64,000 nt of DNA, taken from the NCBI RefSeq assembly GCF_900188275.1, contig NZ_FZNY01000001.1, forward strand, positions 1,364,001 to 1,428,000, written 5' to 3'. This DNA comes from Dokdonia pacifica. GTDB lineage: Bacteria > Bacteroidota > Bacteroidia > Flavobacteriales > Flavobacteriaceae. Under the pieces are notes generated by a model. It did not search any database, was not told the DNA's origin, and worked only from the letters and a program-made list of their open reading frames with translations. Within the stretch, counting starts at the first letter, position 1; each line of letters begins with the position of its first letter. Made by a program: the position numbers and the translations under genes. This document shows, piece after piece, positions 63,638-64,000 of this stretch.

Positions 63638-64000
63638 TTATTTTCCAAACCCTCCAGAACGAGAACGCGTAGAAGAAGAGCTATTATAGCGAGAACTACT
63701 GCGACTTGTTTTCTTCGAAGAAGTCGTATATGATTTCCAAGAATTGCTTGATCTTTTTCTATTAAAAAACGACGGACGCTTTGCTTTTTGATACGTACTA
63801 TTGGTACCATATTTTGATGTACCATTAGATTGTGATCCATAATAAGATCTTCCAGCAGCGTTAGCAGTTCTATATCCAGCATAATCTCTTTGATATGTAG
63901 GCCTGCGTAACATCCAATACCAGAATAGTAAACTTGGTCCGCGCGAACGCCATCTTCTTTCAGATTGATTATTTGTTGTACTAGCTGTACTTGTACTATC
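63638..64000 (-). CDS. Serine/arginine-rich protein, 5' end outside the window
   Basis: The frame is open from the stop at 63638 to the right edge, giving at least 121 residues, so the start lies beyond 64000 and the ATG at 63913 is internal. The visible protein begins ...STSTASTTNNQSERRWRSRG, continues through an aromatic stretch (SLLFWYWMLRRPTYQRD), and ends in a very Ser/Arg/Tyr-rich segment (SRYNSSSSTRSRSGGFGK). The composition is low-complexity and basic; no domain is recognised. It is cotranscribed with the speE gene (8 bp). In other bacteria small DUF350/DUF4247-type genes sit upstream of speE, so it may be of that neighbourhood. Confidence 0.7.
   Translation of the reverse strand, partial: DSTSTASTTNNQSERRWRSRGPSLLFWYWMLRRPTYQRDYAGYRTANAAGRSYYGSQSNGTSKYGTNSTYQKAKRPSFFNRKRSSNSWKSYTTSSKKTSRSSSRYNSSSSTRSRSGGFGK

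Noticed and set aside
63638-63913. The serine-rich protein as a complete 91-residue gene
   Set aside because: The frame stays open through the window edge upstream of the ATG at 63913, so it is annotated as partial.

Overview
The window comes from the chromosome of a low-GC member of the Bacteroidetes, most likely a marine Flavobacteriaceae of the Dokdonia/Krokinobacter kind. Supporting this are type IX secretion (T9SS) cargo proteins with C-terminal sorting tails, a DUF4270 lipoprotein, -7 promoter boxes of the TAnnTTTG type, atpD-atpC standing apart from the other ATP synthase genes, a short epsilon subunit, an alpha2-type glycyl-tRNA synthetase and a GEVED/CARDB surface-protein pair. The genus is an inference. 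I see no rRNA, tRNA, CRISPR array, insertion sequence or prophage.

Layout. 0-4.4 kb: TerB-like protein, HupE/UreJ-like membrane protein, dCMP deaminase overlapping an S41 C-terminal protease, small membrane proteins and a MarC protein. 4.6-9.7 kb: DUF3109 protein, methionine-type aminotransferase, alpha/beta hydrolase lipoprotein, DUF2459 protein, serine hydrolase and ankyrin protein. 9.7-16.1 kb: lipoprotein and OmpA-type protein, then an ECF sigma factor, its overlapping TPR anti-sigma candidate and a convergent 1023-residue periplasmic TPR-CHAT (caspase-like) protein. 16.2-25.4 kb: HAD phosphatase, DnaQ-type exonuclease and a cNMP/CBS/DUF294 protein in one operon, then omega-amidase, Ig-like lipoprotein, ComF, coiled-coil protein and glyS. 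25.5-35.4 kb: two tandem paralogous T9SS cargo proteins, a small lipoprotein and a large SprA-like outer-membrane protein. 35.6-45.7 kb: exonuclease III, OmpA lipoprotein, aldo/keto reductase, radA, an esterase-like protein without its serine, a flippase-like protein, panD and panC. 45.8-50.2 kb: stand-alone glycogen-synthase N-domain, DUF4270 lipoprotein, glmS. 50.2-58.0 kb (all minus): lipoprotein pyrophosphatase, LytTR two-component pair, lipoprotein, then a DUF4956 / CotH-beta-helix / VTC polyphosphate-polymerase operon. 58.3-64 kb: atpD-atpC, M61 peptidase, membrane spermidine synthase and a serine-rich protein that runs off the right edge.

The most striking feature is a dispersed perfect palindrome, core GCTTTCGCGAAAGC, present 14 times in 64 kb. 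Seven copies are intergenic, several extended to 20-24 bp, and seven lie inside reading frames, where they are translated as AFAKA, LSRKR or SFRES at tolerant linkers or tails. Degenerate copies and a second, related inverted repeat (TTTCGCTTTAAGCGAAA) also occur. A rough composition estimate gives far below one expected copy. It behaves like a high-copy genome-wide palindrome, comparable in style to cyanobacterial HIP1 or to REP elements, and its role cannot be told from this window. The best candidate multi-gene systems are the ECF sigma / TPR anti-sigma / TPR-CHAT module and the polyphosphate-CotH cluster with a lipoprotein pyrophosphatase nearby.
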